Assembly (NCBI RefSeq): GCF_019977275.1
Contig: NZ_AP024650.1
Location: 1,302,001 to 1,366,000 of the forward strand
DNA: 64,000 nucleotides
Direction: 5' to 3'
Source: Arthrobacter sp. StoSoilB19
GTDB taxonomy: Bacteria > Actinomycetota > Actinomycetes > Actinomycetales > Micrococcaceae
Shown here: one piece after another, positions 15,982 to 27,051 of the stretch
How the letters are laid out: every line of letters starts with the position of its first letter
How positions within the stretch are numbered: position 1 is the first letter of the stretch
Made by a program: the position numbers and the translations under genes
Notes under the pieces: generated by a model
Database searches by the model: none
What the model saw: the letters and a program-made list of their open reading frames with translations, nothing else
Told to the model about the DNA's origin: nothing

Positions 15982-17400
15982 GTGGCTACTTCTGAACAAC
16001 TGCCCGAGGTCCTGTTTGGACTGGGTGGAAAAGCTACCTCTCGCGCCGAGCGAGCTACCTCTGAAACCGGCGCAGCAACTGATGCTGCGGCCGGTTTTGC
16101 TGTCTCCGGAAGGGAAGCCGACATCCACACCTTCGTCATCGACACCTCCGTCCTCCTCTCGGATCCGCGCGCACTCCTGCGGTTTGCCGAGCATGAGGTA
16201 GTGGTTCCCGTCGTGGTCATCACCGAACTCGAGGCCAAACGGCATGACCCCGAACTCGGCTACTTCGCACGGAAAGCCCTGCGGCTCCTGGACGACCTCC
16301 GGGTCAAGCACGGCGGCCTGAACCAGCCCCTTCCCATCGGCGACGAGGGCGGGACCCTGATGGTGGAACTCAACCACATCTCGTCCGAGGTGCTGCCGTT
16401 GGGCTTCCGCAGCGGGGACAACGACAGCCGCATCCTCGCCGTCGCCAAAAACCTTGCCAACGAAGGACGCAACGTTACCGTCGTGTCCAAAGACCTGCCC
16501 ATGCGGGTCAAGGCGTCCGCCATGGGACTTACCGCCGACGAGTACCGCAACGAACTGGTCAAGGACTCCGGTTGGACGGGTGTTGCCGAAATCGAAGCGG
16601 ACGAACAGGAGATTTCCACCCTGTACGGCCACGAGCCCGTCTTCATCCCCGCGGCCGCCGAGCTGCCCGTCAACACCGGGCTGGTCCTGCTGTCCAACCG
16701 CGGCTCCGCGCTCGGCCGGGTGGGCGCCGACAAGCAGGTGCGCCTGGTCAAGGGCGACCGCGACGTGTTCGGCCTCCACGGCCGGTCCGCCGAGCAGAGG
16801 CTGGCCATCGACATGCTGATGGATCCCGCCGTAGGCATCGTTTCCATTGGTGGCCGCGCCGGCACCGGCAAGTCTGCCCTTGCCCTCTGCGCCGGCCTCG
16901 AGGCGGTGCTGGAACGCCGCGAACACCGCAAAGTGATCGTCTTCCGGCCCCTTTACGCGGTTGGCGGACAGGAACTGGGCTACCTGCCAGGTTCGGAGTC
17001 CGAGAAAATGAACCCCTGGGCGCAGGCCGTGTTCGACACCCTCGGGGCCTTGGTCAGCCAGGAAGTAGTGGAGGAGGTCATGGACCGCGGCATGCTCGAG
17101 GTCATGCCCCTCACCCACATCCGCGGACGTTCCCTGCATGACGCCTTCGTGATCGTCGACGAAGCACAGTCCCTGGAAAAGAACGTGCTCCTGACGGTCA
17201 TGAGCCGCATCGGCCAGAACTCCAAGATCGTCCTCACCCACGACGTCGCCCAGCGGGACAACCTGCGGGTCGGCCGCCACGACGGAATCGCCGCCGTCGT
17301 CGAAACCCTGAAAGGACACCCCCTCTTCGGCCACGTCACCCTGACCCGCTCCGAACGCTCGCCCATCGCCGCCCTGGTCACCGAACTTCTGGAAGGTTAG
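15982..17400 (+). CDS. phoH2: PhoH2: PIN-domain ribonuclease fused to PhoH ATPase
   Basis: 472 aa from GTG 15982, preceded by CTGGAG five bases away; no ATG exists in frame before the conserved part, and the open frame upstream overlaps uppS. The N-terminal PIN domain (about 48-175) starts with the acidic [11 protein letters not shown]; acidic PIN positions continue in ITELEAK and GDNDSRILA. The PhoH ATPase domain (about 245-470) has Walker [13 protein letters not shown] near 290 and Walker [11 protein letters not shown] near 388. PhoH2 proteins unwind and cleave RNA in an ATP-dependent way and are grouped with toxin-antitoxin systems. Confidence 0.93.
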   Translation: MATSEQLPEVLFGLGGKATSRAERATSETGAATDAAAGFAVSGREADIHTFVIDTSVLLSDPRALLRFAEHEVVVPVVVITELEAKRHDPELGYFARKALRLLDDLRVKHGGLNQPLPIGDEGGTLMVELNHISSEVLPLGFRSGDNDSRILAVAKNLANEGRNVTVVSKDLPMRVKASAMGLTADEYRNELVKDSGWTGVAEIEADEQEISTLYGHEPVFIPAAAELPVNTGLVLLSNRGSALGRVGADKQVRLVKGDRDVFGLHGRSAEQRLAIDMLMDPAVGIVSIGGRAGTGKSALALCAGLEAVLERREHRKVIVFRPLYAVGGQELGYLPGSESEKMNPWAQAVFDTLGALVSQEVVEEVMDRGMLEVMPLTHIRGRSLHDAFVIVDEAQSLEKNVLLTVMSRIGQNSKIVLTHDVAQRDNLRVGRHDGIAAVVETLKGHPLFGHVTLTRSERSPIAALVTELLEG

Positions 17401-17414
17401 CGACACCTCGCCGA

Positions 17415-17450
17415 GGGCCGTGGCCGGGTTCGTCCCGCCACGGCCCTTTT
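17415..17450 (+). terminator. phoH2 terminator
   Basis: GGGCCGTGG (17415-17423) pairs with CCACGGCCC (17438-17446), followed by TTTT. Confidence 0.85.
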
Positions 17451-17454
17451 CGTG

Positions 17455-17748
17455 CGTGGCAGTGGTTGGGTTCGCGGGGCCACGGCCCTTCTCCGTCGCT
17501 TAGACACAACGCATAGGGCCGTCTCCGGTCGCTGGGCGACCTCCGGCGGCCGATGCGTCGCGATGCGCTCCTACGAGAAGGACCGCAGCCCCGCTCGAGC
17601 GGGATCCCTACCGGAAGTGTTCAGAAGGCGCGCCCTGGCACACGTCCGGTTCGAGTCCTTCGTGGAGGAGCGCATCGCCGAACGGAGCAATGCGTCGGGA
17701 GGTGTCTAAGCGACGGCGAAGGACTCGGGGCGGACGAACCCTGCCACG
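17455..17748. repeat. Imperfect long inverted-repeat element filling the intergenic gap
   Basis: No convincing gene lies at 17401-17757. After the terminator, the two outer parts of this 294-base stretch are reverse-complement relatives: CGTGGCAG/CTGCCACG at the tips, CCGTCGCTTAGACAC (17493-17507) against GTGTCTAAGCGACGG (17702-17716), and CGATGCGCTCCTAC-GAGAAGGAC (two blocks near 17560-17583) against GTCCTTCGTGGAGGAGCGC near 17655-17673. The centre has CCCGCTCGAGCGGG (17591-17604). The arms differ by short insertions. It looks like a dispersed palindromic (MITE- or REP-like) element. Confidence 0.65.
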
Positions 17749-17757
17749 GTAAGGCAA

Positions 17758-18405
17758 TCAGGTGACCTTGAGGAACTTGGCCACAGCCTCGTGGCCCTCT
17801 ACCTTCAGCTCCCAGTCGGGGCGCTTGAAGGTCTCCGGGGTGACGCGGACGTGCTGGAGTGTTTCGATTTTGGGGCCCCAGGCTTTGCGGGTGGTGCCGT
17901 TGAGTTCGTAGCCGAGGGAGCGGGACACGCCCAGGGAGGCGCTGTTCCAGATGGCTGCCTCGGATTCGGCGACTTCTGCCCCCAGCCGGTCAAAGGCCCA
18001 AAGGACAACGGCGGCACGCATCTCCTTGCCCAGGCCGCGGCCTTGAACGGACTGCTTGAGCCAGGATCCGGTGGTGACTGTCCTGAGGGCCGCGAAGTCC
18101 TTGGCTCCAACGTCCTGGCAGCCGGCGAACTGGCCTTCGTGCCAGATGCCGAGGAGCAGCGTCCAGCTTTCGGGCGTGCATTCGGCCCGGCAGCGCCAGT
18201 ACCAGCGGGCCATGTTGGGGCCCAACTCCTCGTCGGGCAGCTCGGTCCAGGGAGTGCTGAAGGGGTTCCTGCCGGCGTCATGGATTCCGCCCCGGGCCGC
18301 CGCCACGGCCGCGGGGATGTCCTGGTCGGTGAGGGGGCGCAGCTCCAGCCGCGGCGTGGACAGCGTGAGGTCGAACAGCGGCCAGATGGAGCCCAGGGTA
18401 GTCAT
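17758..18405 (-). CDS. GNAT family N-acetyltransferase
   Basis: 215 aa, RimJ/RimL-like: begins TPRLELRPLTDQDI typical of this subgroup, and has the acetyl-CoA loop region QGRGLGKEMRAAVVLWAFDRLGAE (pyrophosphate loop near residue 135), then NSASLGVSRSLGYE. It could acetylate a protein N-terminus, an antibiotic or a small molecule; nothing in the context narrows this. ATG 18405 sits six bases after TAGGCT, so the mRNA is probably leaderless. Confidence 0.87.
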   Translation of the reverse strand: MTTLGSIWPLFDLTLSTPRLELRPLTDQDIPAAVAAARGGIHDAGRNPFSTPWTELPDEELGPNMARWYWRCRAECTPESWTLLLGIWHEGQFAGCQDVGAKDFAALRTVTTGSWLKQSVQGRGLGKEMRAAVVLWAFDRLGAEVAESEAAIWNSASLGVSRSLGYELNGTTRKAWGPKIETLQHVRVTPETFKRPDWELKVEGHEAVAKFLKVT

Positions 18406-18411
18406 CCGCGA

Positions 18412-18417
18412 AGCCTA
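18412..18417 (-). promoter_or_regulatory. Leaderless -10 of the GNAT gene
   Basis: TAGGCT, six bases before ATG 18405. Confidence 0.5.
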
Positions 18418-18441
18418 GCCGATCGGTGGCATGCGGGGTTG

Positions 18442-19242
18442 TCACGCCTTGGCGGCGATGTCCCAGCTGATGTGCCGGCGGACGTCGGTGAGATTCATGG
18501 ACTGTGCCAGGAAGAGGTCATCGAGCATGTACTCATCCACGGCGAGGATCCGGATCCAGTGGCCATACTCCCCGGTTTCCTGCTCCAGTGACTGGCTGGA
18601 TACGCAGACGCCGGTACCCATGTCCACCCGCAGGAGTGAACTTCCGGGAAGGCAGAGGGGGGCGGCAGGATCGCCCGGGCGGTAGGCGGCGCTGGGGGCC
18701 ACCACCGCCTCCAAAACCGGCCGGCCTTCGTGCTCGGCGAAGCGGGTGTCCCGGATGTCCAGGGCGTTGCTGCCCGGGAACTCGATGGGCACGGGGGCGT
18801 TCCCGGCCAATTCCACGGGGTCCAGGGCGGCTGAAAAGCGTCCATTTCCGAACCCGGGCTCGCCGTAGGCGGCTTCCGGCCGGCGGCGGACCAGTCCGGC
18901 GTCGTCGTACACGGGCGTGACCAGGTGCGGAGGGAGCAGCCAGGACTTACGGGTGGCGCTGACGTAGATGCCGTCGCGGGAGTCATTGATGCCTGTGGTG
19001 CTGTGAAGGACCAGGCCCTCAGGGCTTTCAAGGCGGAGCGCCCCCGGCCGGCGGAGCCACGCACGGACGAAGGGTGCACCGGGCGTGGGAGCTGACGCAA
19101 AGGCCTGGTCCCAGTACTCAAAACGCAGCGCCTGCCACTTCCAGGGGGAAGACCGGCAAAGGTTCCGGAACATCGCGGCCAGATCCGCGGGGACGGAAGG
19201 AGGGCCCGGAACCGCCCGGCGCCGGGAGTCCCAGGTCGACAT
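18442..19242 (-). CDS. Unrecognised soluble protein
   Basis: 266 aa, no family recognised. No signal peptide or membrane segment; rich in Trp, Tyr, Pro and acidic residues, with a hydrophilic N-terminus. I choose ATG 19242 because TAAAAT lies exactly six bases before it; GTG 19248 directly abuts that hexamer and is unlikely. It ends 36 bases before the GNAT start and may be co-expressed, although that gene has its own -10. Codon use looks like that of its neighbours. Confidence 0.75.
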   Translation of the reverse strand: MSTWDSRRRAVPGPPSVPADLAAMFRNLCRSSPWKWQALRFEYWDQAFASAPTPGAPFVRAWLRRPGALRLESPEGLVLHSTTGINDSRDGIYVSATRKSWLLPPHLVTPVYDDAGLVRRRPEAAYGEPGFGNGRFSAALDPVELAGNAPVPIEFPGSNALDIRDTRFAEHEGRPVLEAVVAPSAAYRPGDPAAPLCLPGSSLLRVDMGTGVCVSSQSLEQETGEYGHWIRILAVDEYMLDDLFLAQSMNLTDVRRHISWDIAAKA

Positions 19243-19248
19243 ATCCAC

Positions 19249-19254
19249 ATTTTA
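19249..19254 (-). promoter_or_regulatory. Leaderless -10 of the unknown gene
   Basis: TAAAAT, six bases before ATG 19242; decides between two possible starts. Confidence 0.5.
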
Positions 19255-19301
19255 CGCGGGGGTGCTACGGGCGGAATGGTGGATCCAGTAGCATCCGAGG
19301 G

Positions 19302-19847
19302 GTGATCGGACGACTCGGCGAACTCTGGCAGCACACCCCGCTGGCCTTCTGGCTGGTACTGGCGGCCTGCCTTTACTTTGCGGTGATGGCGGTCCGGCTC
19401 ACCATTATCGACGTCCGGCACCACCTCCTGCCCAACAGGATCGTCTTCCCGTCCTATGCGGTGGCCGGTGCGCTCCTCCTGGCGGCGGCCGCGGTTGCCT
19501 GGGCCGGTCCCATGCCGACTGCAGGGAACACCGGCGGGATCCTGGCCATCCCTGCCCTCCGCGTTGTGGCCGGCGCCGCGATCCTGTGGCTGTTCTATTT
19601 TGTCCTCCGGTTCATCTATCCGCCGGGGATGGGGTTTGGCGACGTCAAGCTGGCGGGAGTGCTGGGAATGTACCTTGGCTACCTCAGCTGGGGCCATCTG
19701 TTCGCGGGCACGTTCCTGGCGTTCCTGCTGGGCGGCTTGTGGTCACTGGCCCTGCTGGCGGCCCGGCGGGGCACCCTGAAGTCCGCCATCCCGTTCGGCC
19801 CGTTCATGCTCGCCGGCGCCGCCGCCGCGATGCTGCTGCCCGCGTGA
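19302..19847 (+). CDS. A24 family prepilin peptidase (CpaA/TadV-like)
   Basis: Membrane aspartyl protease that removes the leader from type IV prepilins, 181 aa, the short form without the methyltransferase domain. The two catalytic Asp are visible: in LTIIDVRHHLLPNRIV (about residue 31) and in the GxGD motif GMGFGDVKLAG (about 112). Five to six hydrophobic segments. GTG 19302 lies seven bases after TAGCAT. No pilin or tad genes are in the window, so it is an orphan here. Confidence 0.9.
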   Translation: MIGRLGELWQHTPLAFWLVLAACLYFAVMAVRLTIIDVRHHLLPNRIVFPSYAVAGALLLAAAAVAWAGPMPTAGNTGGILAIPALRVVAGAAILWLFYFVLRFIYPPGMGFGDVKLAGVLGMYLGYLSWGHLFAGTFLAFLLGGLWSLALLAARRGTLKSAIPFGPFMLAGAAAAMLLPA

Positions 19848-19877
19848 GCTGCCTGCGATGTTGCCCGGGCTGTTCGA

Positions 19878-19883
19878 TAGGCT
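19878..19883 (+). promoter_or_regulatory. Leaderless -10 of the Nudix gene
   Basis: TAGGCT, six bases before ATG 19890. Confidence 0.5.
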
Positions 19884-19889
19884 GGCGGT

Positions 19890-20360
19890 ATGCCTGCACC
19901 TGAATACGTCCTGAAGCTGCGCGAGAAGATCGGCAACGACCCCATCTGGGTCCCCGGGGTGCGGGGTGTCGTGGTGGACGATGCGGGCCGTATCCTGCTG
20001 GCCCAGCGGGCAGACAACGGGCAGTGGGCGCTGGTGAGCGGCATGCTGGACCCGGGGGAGCAGCCTGCACGGGGGCTCATCCGGGAGATCTTCGAGGAAA
20101 CAGCTGTGGTGGCCGAAGCGGAACGTGTGGTGTCCGTGGGCGCGGTGGGGCCGGTTACCTATCCCAACGGTGACATCTGCGAGTTCCTGGACGTGGTGTT
20201 CCTGTGCCGTTACGTCTCCGGCGAAGCCAAGGTCAATGACGACGAATCCCTGGCTGTTGGCTGGTTCAGCATGGACGACCTTCCCGAACTCATGCCCGGC
20301 CACCTCACCAGCATCCGCCAGGCACTGGCGCCCTCCGGAGCCGTCCACTTCGAGCCCTGA
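19890..20360 (+). CDS. Nudix hydrolase
   Basis: 156 aa pyrophosphatase of the Nudix superfamily. The Nudix box is GMLDPGEQPARGLIREIFEE followed by TAV; it matches G-x5-E-x7-REUXEEXGU except that the last Gly is Ala. The catalytic Glu pair of the REIFEE helix is intact, so activity is expected. Substrate (NDP-sugar, oxidised nucleotide, ADP-ribose) is unknown. Confidence 0.9.
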   Translation: MPAPEYVLKLREKIGNDPIWVPGVRGVVVDDAGRILLAQRADNGQWALVSGMLDPGEQPARGLIREIFEETAVVAEAERVVSVGAVGPVTYPNGDICEFLDVVFLCRYVSGEAKVNDDESLAVGWFSMDDLPELMPGHLTSIRQALAPSGAVHFEP

Positions 20361-20382
20361 AAAACCGGGTATCCGACGGCGG

Positions 20383-22804
<2,422 letters not shown>

Positions 22805-22825
22805 TATGAAAGAGGCCTTAATAGC

Positions 22826-22879
22826 AGTACGACGACGGCCGGCACCTTTCGCAGGAAAGGTACCGGCCGTCGTCGTACT
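22826..22879. terminator. Very long hairpin between fumC 3' end and tetR 5' end
   Basis: Arms 22826-22850 and 22855-22879 form a 25-bp stem with one mismatch and a four-base loop (core ACGACGACGGCCGG). TTTT follows on the + strand. It lies 17 bases beyond the fumC stop and is the probable fumC terminator. Confidence 0.8.
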
Positions 22880-22895
22880 TTTGGGCGGTGGTTCG

Positions 22896-24323
22896 TCAGG
22901 CCTTGTGGGCGGGGGACGTCATGGTGGTGACGTCCAGTGCCTTCTCGAGGTCGGCCTCGGAAACCTTGCCGTCGCCGTCGCCGACGAAGCCGAGCTTCTC
23001 GGTGGCCTGGCGGATGGTCAGGCCCTCCTTGACGGCGGTCTTGGCGATCTTGGCGGCGTTCTCGTACCCGATGTACTTGTTCAGCGGGGTGACGATGGAC
23101 GGGGAGGCCTCGGCCAGGAAGCGGGCGCGCTCCACATTGGCCGTGATGCCGTCGATCATCTTGTCGGCCATGACCCGGCTGGTGTTGGCCAGCAGGCGGA
23201 TGGACTCCAGCAGGTTCGCGGCCATGACCGGGATGCCCACGTTGAGCTCGAAGGCGCCGTTGGTGCCGGACCAGGCGATGGCGGTGTCGTTGCCGATGAC
23301 CTGGGCAGCGACCATGATGGACGCTTCGCAGATGACCGGGTTGACCTTGCCGGGCATGATGGACGAGCCCGGCTGGAGGTCGGGGATGGCAATTTCGCCA
23401 AGGCCGGTGTTGGGGCCGGAACCCATCCAGCGGAGATCGTTGTTGATCTTCATGAACGAGATGGCGATGTTGCGCAGCTGGCTGGACGCCTCGATCAGGC
23501 CGTCGCGGTTGGCCTGCGCCTCAAAGTGGTCGCGGGCTTCGGTCAGCGGCAGGCCGGTGTCCGTTGCCAGCAGCTCGATGACGCGCTCAGGGAAACCGGC
23601 AGGGGTGTTGATGCCGGTGCCCACGGCGGTCCCGCCCAGCGGAACCTCGGCAACACGGGGGAGCGAAGCGTTGATGCGCTCGATGCCGTAGCGGACCTGC
23701 GCGGCGTAGCCGCCGAACTCCTGGCCCAGGGTCACCGGGGTGGCGTCCATGAGGTGGGTGCGGCCGGACTTGACGACGTCCTTGAACTCAACAGCCTTGC
23801 GCTCCAGCGACTCGGCAAGGTAACCCAGGGCGGGAATGAGGTCGTTGATCAGGGCCGAGGTGGCAGCTACGTGGACCGAGGTGGGGAACACGTCGTTTGA
23901 GGACTGCGAGGCGTTGACATGGTCGTTCGGGTGGACCACCTTGTCGCTGCCGGCGGCCTTCAGCGCGCGGGTAGCCAGTTCGGCCAGTACCTCGTTGGTG
24001 TTCATGTTCGAGGAGGTGCCGGAGCCGGTCTGGAAAACGTCGATGGGGAAGTCGCCGTCGTACTTGCCGGCGGCCACCTCATCGGCAGCGTCTGCAATCG
24101 CCTTGGCCAGCTCGCCGTCGAGCACGCCCAGTTCTGCGTTGGCCTGGGCGGCAGCCTTCTTGACCCGCGCCAGCGCCTCGATGTGGGTGCGCTCAAGGGT
24201 CTTGCCGGAAATGGGGAAGTTCTCCACTGCCCGCTGCGTCTGCGCGCGGTACAGTGCGTTCACGGGGACGCGGACTTCGCCCATCGTGTCATGTTCAATG
24301 CGGAACTCTTCAGTGGAAGTCAT
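22896..24323 (-). CDS. fumC: Fumarate hydratase class II
   Basis: TCA-cycle enzyme interconverting fumarate and L-malate, 475 aa, homotetramer. The superfamily signature [11 protein letters not shown] (about residue 325) carries the catalytic Ser loop; SSNDVFPT and TPVTLGQE regions complete the active site. ATG 24323 is six bases after TAAGCT (leaderless). Aspartate ammonia-lyase is a relative, but the length and motifs favour fumarase. Confidence 0.96.
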   Translation of the reverse strand: MTSTEEFRIEHDTMGEVRVPVNALYRAQTQRAVENFPISGKTLERTHIEALARVKKAAAQANAELGVLDGELAKAIADAADEVAAGKYDGDFPIDVFQTGSGTSSNMNTNEVLAELATRALKAAGSDKVVHPNDHVNASQSSNDVFPTSVHVAATSALINDLIPALGYLAESLERKAVEFKDVVKSGRTHLMDATPVTLGQEFGGYAAQVRYGIERINASLPRVAEVPLGGTAVGTGINTPAGFPERVIELLATDTGLPLTEARDHFEAQANRDGLIEASSQLRNIAISFMKINNDLRWMGSGPNTGLGEIAIPDLQPGSSIMPGKVNPVICEASIMVAAQVIGNDTAIAWSGTNGAFELNVGIPVMAANLLESIRLLANTSRVMADKMIDGITANVERARFLAEASPSIVTPLNKYIGYENAAKIAKTAVKEGLTIRQATEKLGFVGDGDGKVSEADLEKALDVTTMTSPAHKA

Positions 24324-24329
24324 GGGGCT

Positions 24330-24335
24330 AGCTTA
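24330..24335 (-). promoter_or_regulatory. Leaderless -10 of fumC
   Basis: TAAGCT, six bases before ATG 24323. Confidence 0.5.
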
Positions 24336-24375
24336 TGGCGATCCGGCGCCCCATCGAAAACCGTTAAGGGAGCTT

Positions 24376-24402
24376 TGCCGGCGGTCCAGTGGACCGCCGG
24401 CA
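24376..24402 (-). terminator. Hairpin after the carbonic anhydrase gene
   Basis: TGCCGGCGGTCC-AGT-GGACCGCCGGCA, a perfect 12-bp stem nine bases after the stop codon; no T-run. Confidence 0.65.
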
Positions 24403-24410
24403 CGTGGGTC

Positions 24411-25025
24411 CTAGAGCTCGCCGATTCCGGAAACAAGGTCGGCGCGGCCCTCTGCCAACCGGTAGGAGAGCCCGATGACCGCGGTGCGGCCGCCCTCGAT
24501 TGCGTCGGAAATCACACGCGAGCTGTCCGCCAGCCGCTGCGATGTCTGCTTGACGTGCTCCACCACCATGTCGTTGACCTCAGGCTGGTCATTCCGCAGG
24601 GACGTCAGGACCGAGGGTGTGATGCGCTCCACGAGGTCGCGGATGAACCCCGCAGGCATGTCGCCGGTCTCAACGGCATCCTTGGTGGCCGTCACGGCAC
24701 CGCAGCTGTCGTGCCCAAGCACCACGATCAGCGGTACACCCAGCACGCCGACGCTGTACTCCAGGGAGCCCAGGACGGCGTCGTCGATCACCTGGCCGGC
24801 GGTGCGGACCACGAAAACGTCGCCGAGGCCGACGTCGAAAATGATCTCTGCGGCGAGCCGTGAATCGGAGCAGCCGAAGATCACCGCGAAGGGGTTCTGT
24901 GTCTCCACCAACGATGAGCGGTGGGAGGCATTCTGGTTCGGATGGGAGGACTGGCCTTGTACGAAACGTTCGTTGCCTTCGCGCAGGCGGCGCCAGGCCA
25001 GTGCAGGAGTCAGGTTAGTCGTCAC
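24411..25025 (-). CDS. Beta-class carbonic anhydrase
   Basis: Zn enzyme hydrating CO2 to bicarbonate, 204 aa. Zinc/active-site motifs FGCSDSRL (Cys-x-Asp-x-Arg, about residue 51) and LGHDSCGAV (His-x-x-Cys, about 104) are intact. GTG 25025 is six bases after TAAGGT (leaderless). A DUF4245 gene lies upstream in the same direction after nine bases. Confidence 0.95.
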   Translation of the reverse strand: MTTNLTPALAWRRLREGNERFVQGQSSHPNQNASHRSSLVETQNPFAVIFGCSDSRLAAEIIFDVGLGDVFVVRTAGQVIDDAVLGSLEYSVGVLGVPLIVVLGHDSCGAVTATKDAVETGDMPAGFIRDLVERITPSVLTSLRNDQPEVNDMVVEHVKQTSQRLADSSRVISDAIEGGRTAVIGLSYRLAEGRADLVSGIGEL

Positions 25026-25031
25026 GGCCCC

Positions 25032-25037
25032 ACCTTA
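25032..25037 (-). promoter_or_regulatory. Leaderless -10 of the carbonic anhydrase gene
   Basis: TAAGGT, six bases before GTG 25025; overlaps the stop of the DUF4245 gene. Confidence 0.4.
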
Positions 25038-25715
25038 CGGCGTAGGCGCACCCGACGGTGAAACTGTGACGGCGGGGCTGCCTTCAAGGGAGTTGACGAC
25101 GGCGGCGGCGAGCGTTGCGAATTCGTCCAGTTGCGCGGCGCCGGAGAGGACGATGGTACTGCCCCTGTAGTTGAGCACCATCGACTTTTCACCCTTGCCG
25201 GTGTCGCGCAGTTCCCACTCCTTGCCGCCGGCGTTCCGTGAGCCGGTGACGGGGGCGTTTTTGGTCTGCTGGAGGAGCCAGGTGGGGTTTGCGCTCCTGG
25301 TCTGCACCAAACTGATGAAGGACGTCTTGGGGGTCACATAGCCAACCTCCCAGGTGGGCACGCCGCTGCCCGTGCCGGCTTCCCACCGGGCGTAGTTGGG
25401 GCGGAAGGCATTGCCGGTATCAGGGGCAATGGGTGTGAATCCCGCCACATCCGCCGCGTTGCGTGCCACCGAGGCAACATCGATGTCCGGCCGGTAGCCG
25501 TCGCCCTTGGGCTGGGGATTCATGAGGACAACGGGCAGGAACGCCGCGATGCTGAGCACCAGGGCAATGATCATGCCGATCACGGAGGCGTTGGCGCGCT
25601 TGGCGGCCGCCGCCGGAATGACGGGCTTAACCGGGGTGTCCGCACTGCTGCCGGCGGGGCCGGAACGGCCCTCGGGCTGTGCCTGGCCGGAGCTGGGACT
25701 GGTGGCTTCCTGCAT
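25035..25715 (-). CDS. DUF4245 membrane-anchored protein
   Basis: 226 aa actinobacterial protein of unknown function. Cytoplasmic Pro/Ser-rich tail (1-48), one transmembrane helix (about 49-70, VIGMIIALVLSIAAFLPVVLM) and an exported domain. Next to glpX in mycobacteria as well (Rv1100). ATG 25715 follows GAGGGGTGA; GTG 25724 and ATG 25742 are in frame. TATAGA at 25733-25728 is a good -10, giving a leader of only a few bases. Confidence 0.82.
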   Translation of the reverse strand: MQEATSPSSGQAQPEGRSGPAGSSADTPVKPVIPAAAAKRANASVIGMIIALVLSIAAFLPVVLMNPQPKGDGYRPDIDVASVARNAADVAGFTPIAPDTGNAFRPNYARWEAGTGSGVPTWEVGYVTPKTSFISLVQTRSANPTWLLQQTKNAPVTGSRNAGGKEWELRDTGKGEKSMVLNYRGSTIVLSGAAQLDEFATLAAAVVNSLEGSPAVTVSPSGAPTP

Positions 25716-25925
25716 GTCATTCACCCCTCTATAGTCGCCCATCCCGGAGCCGGACTTCCATTCGGCCATGTCCCGGGGCGCGAGGGGGGCTGCGGTGCAC
25801 ATTGCGCGGTTGCGTCATGGGCCGCCCTCGGCGCGGTGCCGCGACTATGATCGATAGCAGAGGAATCACCGTCCTGCTGCACCGGCGGGCGGGTTCAATG
25901 ATCGCCACTCGAAGAAGAGGTTCAC

Positions 25926-26963
25926 GTGTCACCAGCGTCCATGACCCAGAAGTACTCCACGATTTCATCGTCCCTTGCGGTGGGCCACGACGAGCCGGAC
26001 CGCAACCTCGCCCTTGAGCTTGTCCGCGTCACCGAGGCCGCGGCCATTGCCGGCGGCCACTGGGTGGGTTTCGGCGACAAGAACACCGCCGACGGCGCAG
26101 CCGTCGACGCCATGCGTTCCTTCCTTCAGACCGTCCACTTCAACGGTGTTGTGGTGATCGGCGAGGGCGAAAAAGACGAAGCCCCCATGCTGTTCAACGG
26201 TGAACGCGTCGGCGACGGCACCGGCCCCGAATGCGACGTGGCCGTTGATCCCATCGACGGAACGCGGCTGACTGCACTGGGCATCAACAACGCCCTGGCC
26301 GTCCTTGCCGTTGCCGAGCGTGGCTCCATGTTCGATCCCTCTGCCGTGTTCTACATGGAAAAGCTCGTCACCGGTCCCGAGGCCGCGGACATGGTGGACC
26401 TGCGCCTGCCGGTCAAGCAGAACCTGCACCTGATCGCCAAGGCCAAGGGCGTGAAGGTTAACCAGCTCAACGTGATGATCCTTGACCGCGACCGCCACAA
26501 GCCGCTGGTGGAGGAAATCCGCGAGGCCGGTGCACGCACCAAGTTCATCATGGACGGCGACGTCGCCGGCGCCATTGCCGCGGCCCGCTCCGGCACCGGC
26601 GTGGATGCGCTGATGGGCATCGGCGGCACCCCGGAAGGCATCGTGGCTGCCTGCGCCATCAAGTCCCTGGGCGGCGTCATCCAGGGCCGGCTGTGGCCCA
26701 CCAGCGACGAGGAAAAGCAGAAGGCAATCGACGCCGGCCACGACCTCGACCGCGTGCTTTCCACCAACGACCTGGTCTCCAGCGACAACTGCTACTTCGC
26801 CGCCACCGGCATTACCGACGGTGACCTTCTGAAGGGCGTCCGCTACTCCAAGGACAAGGTCCTCACCCAGTCCATCGTCATGCGTTCCAAGTCCGGCACC
26901 ATCCGTTTCGTCGATGGCGAGCACCGCGCCGACAAGTGGGAAGGCTACGCCCGCAAGAGCTGA
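25926..26963 (+). CDS. glpX: Fructose-1,6-bisphosphatase class II
   Basis: Gluconeogenic phosphatase, 345 aa, Li+-sensitive inositol-phosphatase fold. Metal-binding motifs GEGEKDEAPML (about residue 80) and DPIDGTRLT (about 110) are intact; the C-terminal GGTPEG and GRLWP segments are typical. GTG 25926 follows AGAAGAGG; ATG 25941 is an alternative. TATGAT (25846-25851) is a probable -10, with a leader of about 70 bases. Confidence 0.95.
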   Translation: MSPASMTQKYSTISSSLAVGHDEPDRNLALELVRVTEAAAIAGGHWVGFGDKNTADGAAVDAMRSFLQTVHFNGVVVIGEGEKDEAPMLFNGERVGDGTGPECDVAVDPIDGTRLTALGINNALAVLAVAERGSMFDPSAVFYMEKLVTGPEAADMVDLRLPVKQNLHLIAKAKGVKVNQLNVMILDRDRHKPLVEEIREAGARTKFIMDGDVAGAIAAARSGTGVDALMGIGGTPEGIVAACAIKSLGGVIQGRLWPTSDEEKQKAIDAGHDLDRVLSTNDLVSSDNCYFAATGITDGDLLKGVRYSKDKVLTQSIVMRSKSGTIRFVDGEHRADKWEGYARKS

Positions 26964-26988
26964 TCCGCAGCCACTGCAGGATGTCAGG

Positions 26989-27020
26989 GCCCCGGGGCAC
27001 CGCGTGCGCACCGGGGCTTT
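26989..27020 (+). terminator. glpX terminator
   Basis: GCCCCGGGGC pairs with GCACCGGGGC (9 of 10) and is followed by TTT. Confidence 0.75.
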
Positions 27021-27051
27021 GCCGTTAATGCCTTGGTATAGGGTTTAAGCC

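Noticed and set aside
17640..17675. tRNA-like T-arm (GGTTCGAGTCC)
   Set aside because: No acceptor stem, D-arm or anticodon arm can be built round it; it is part of the repeat element.
17452..17709. Open frame of 85 codons in the phoH2-GNAT gap
   Set aside because: It lies inside the palindromic element, has no ribosome site, and its composition follows the repeat rather than protein coding.
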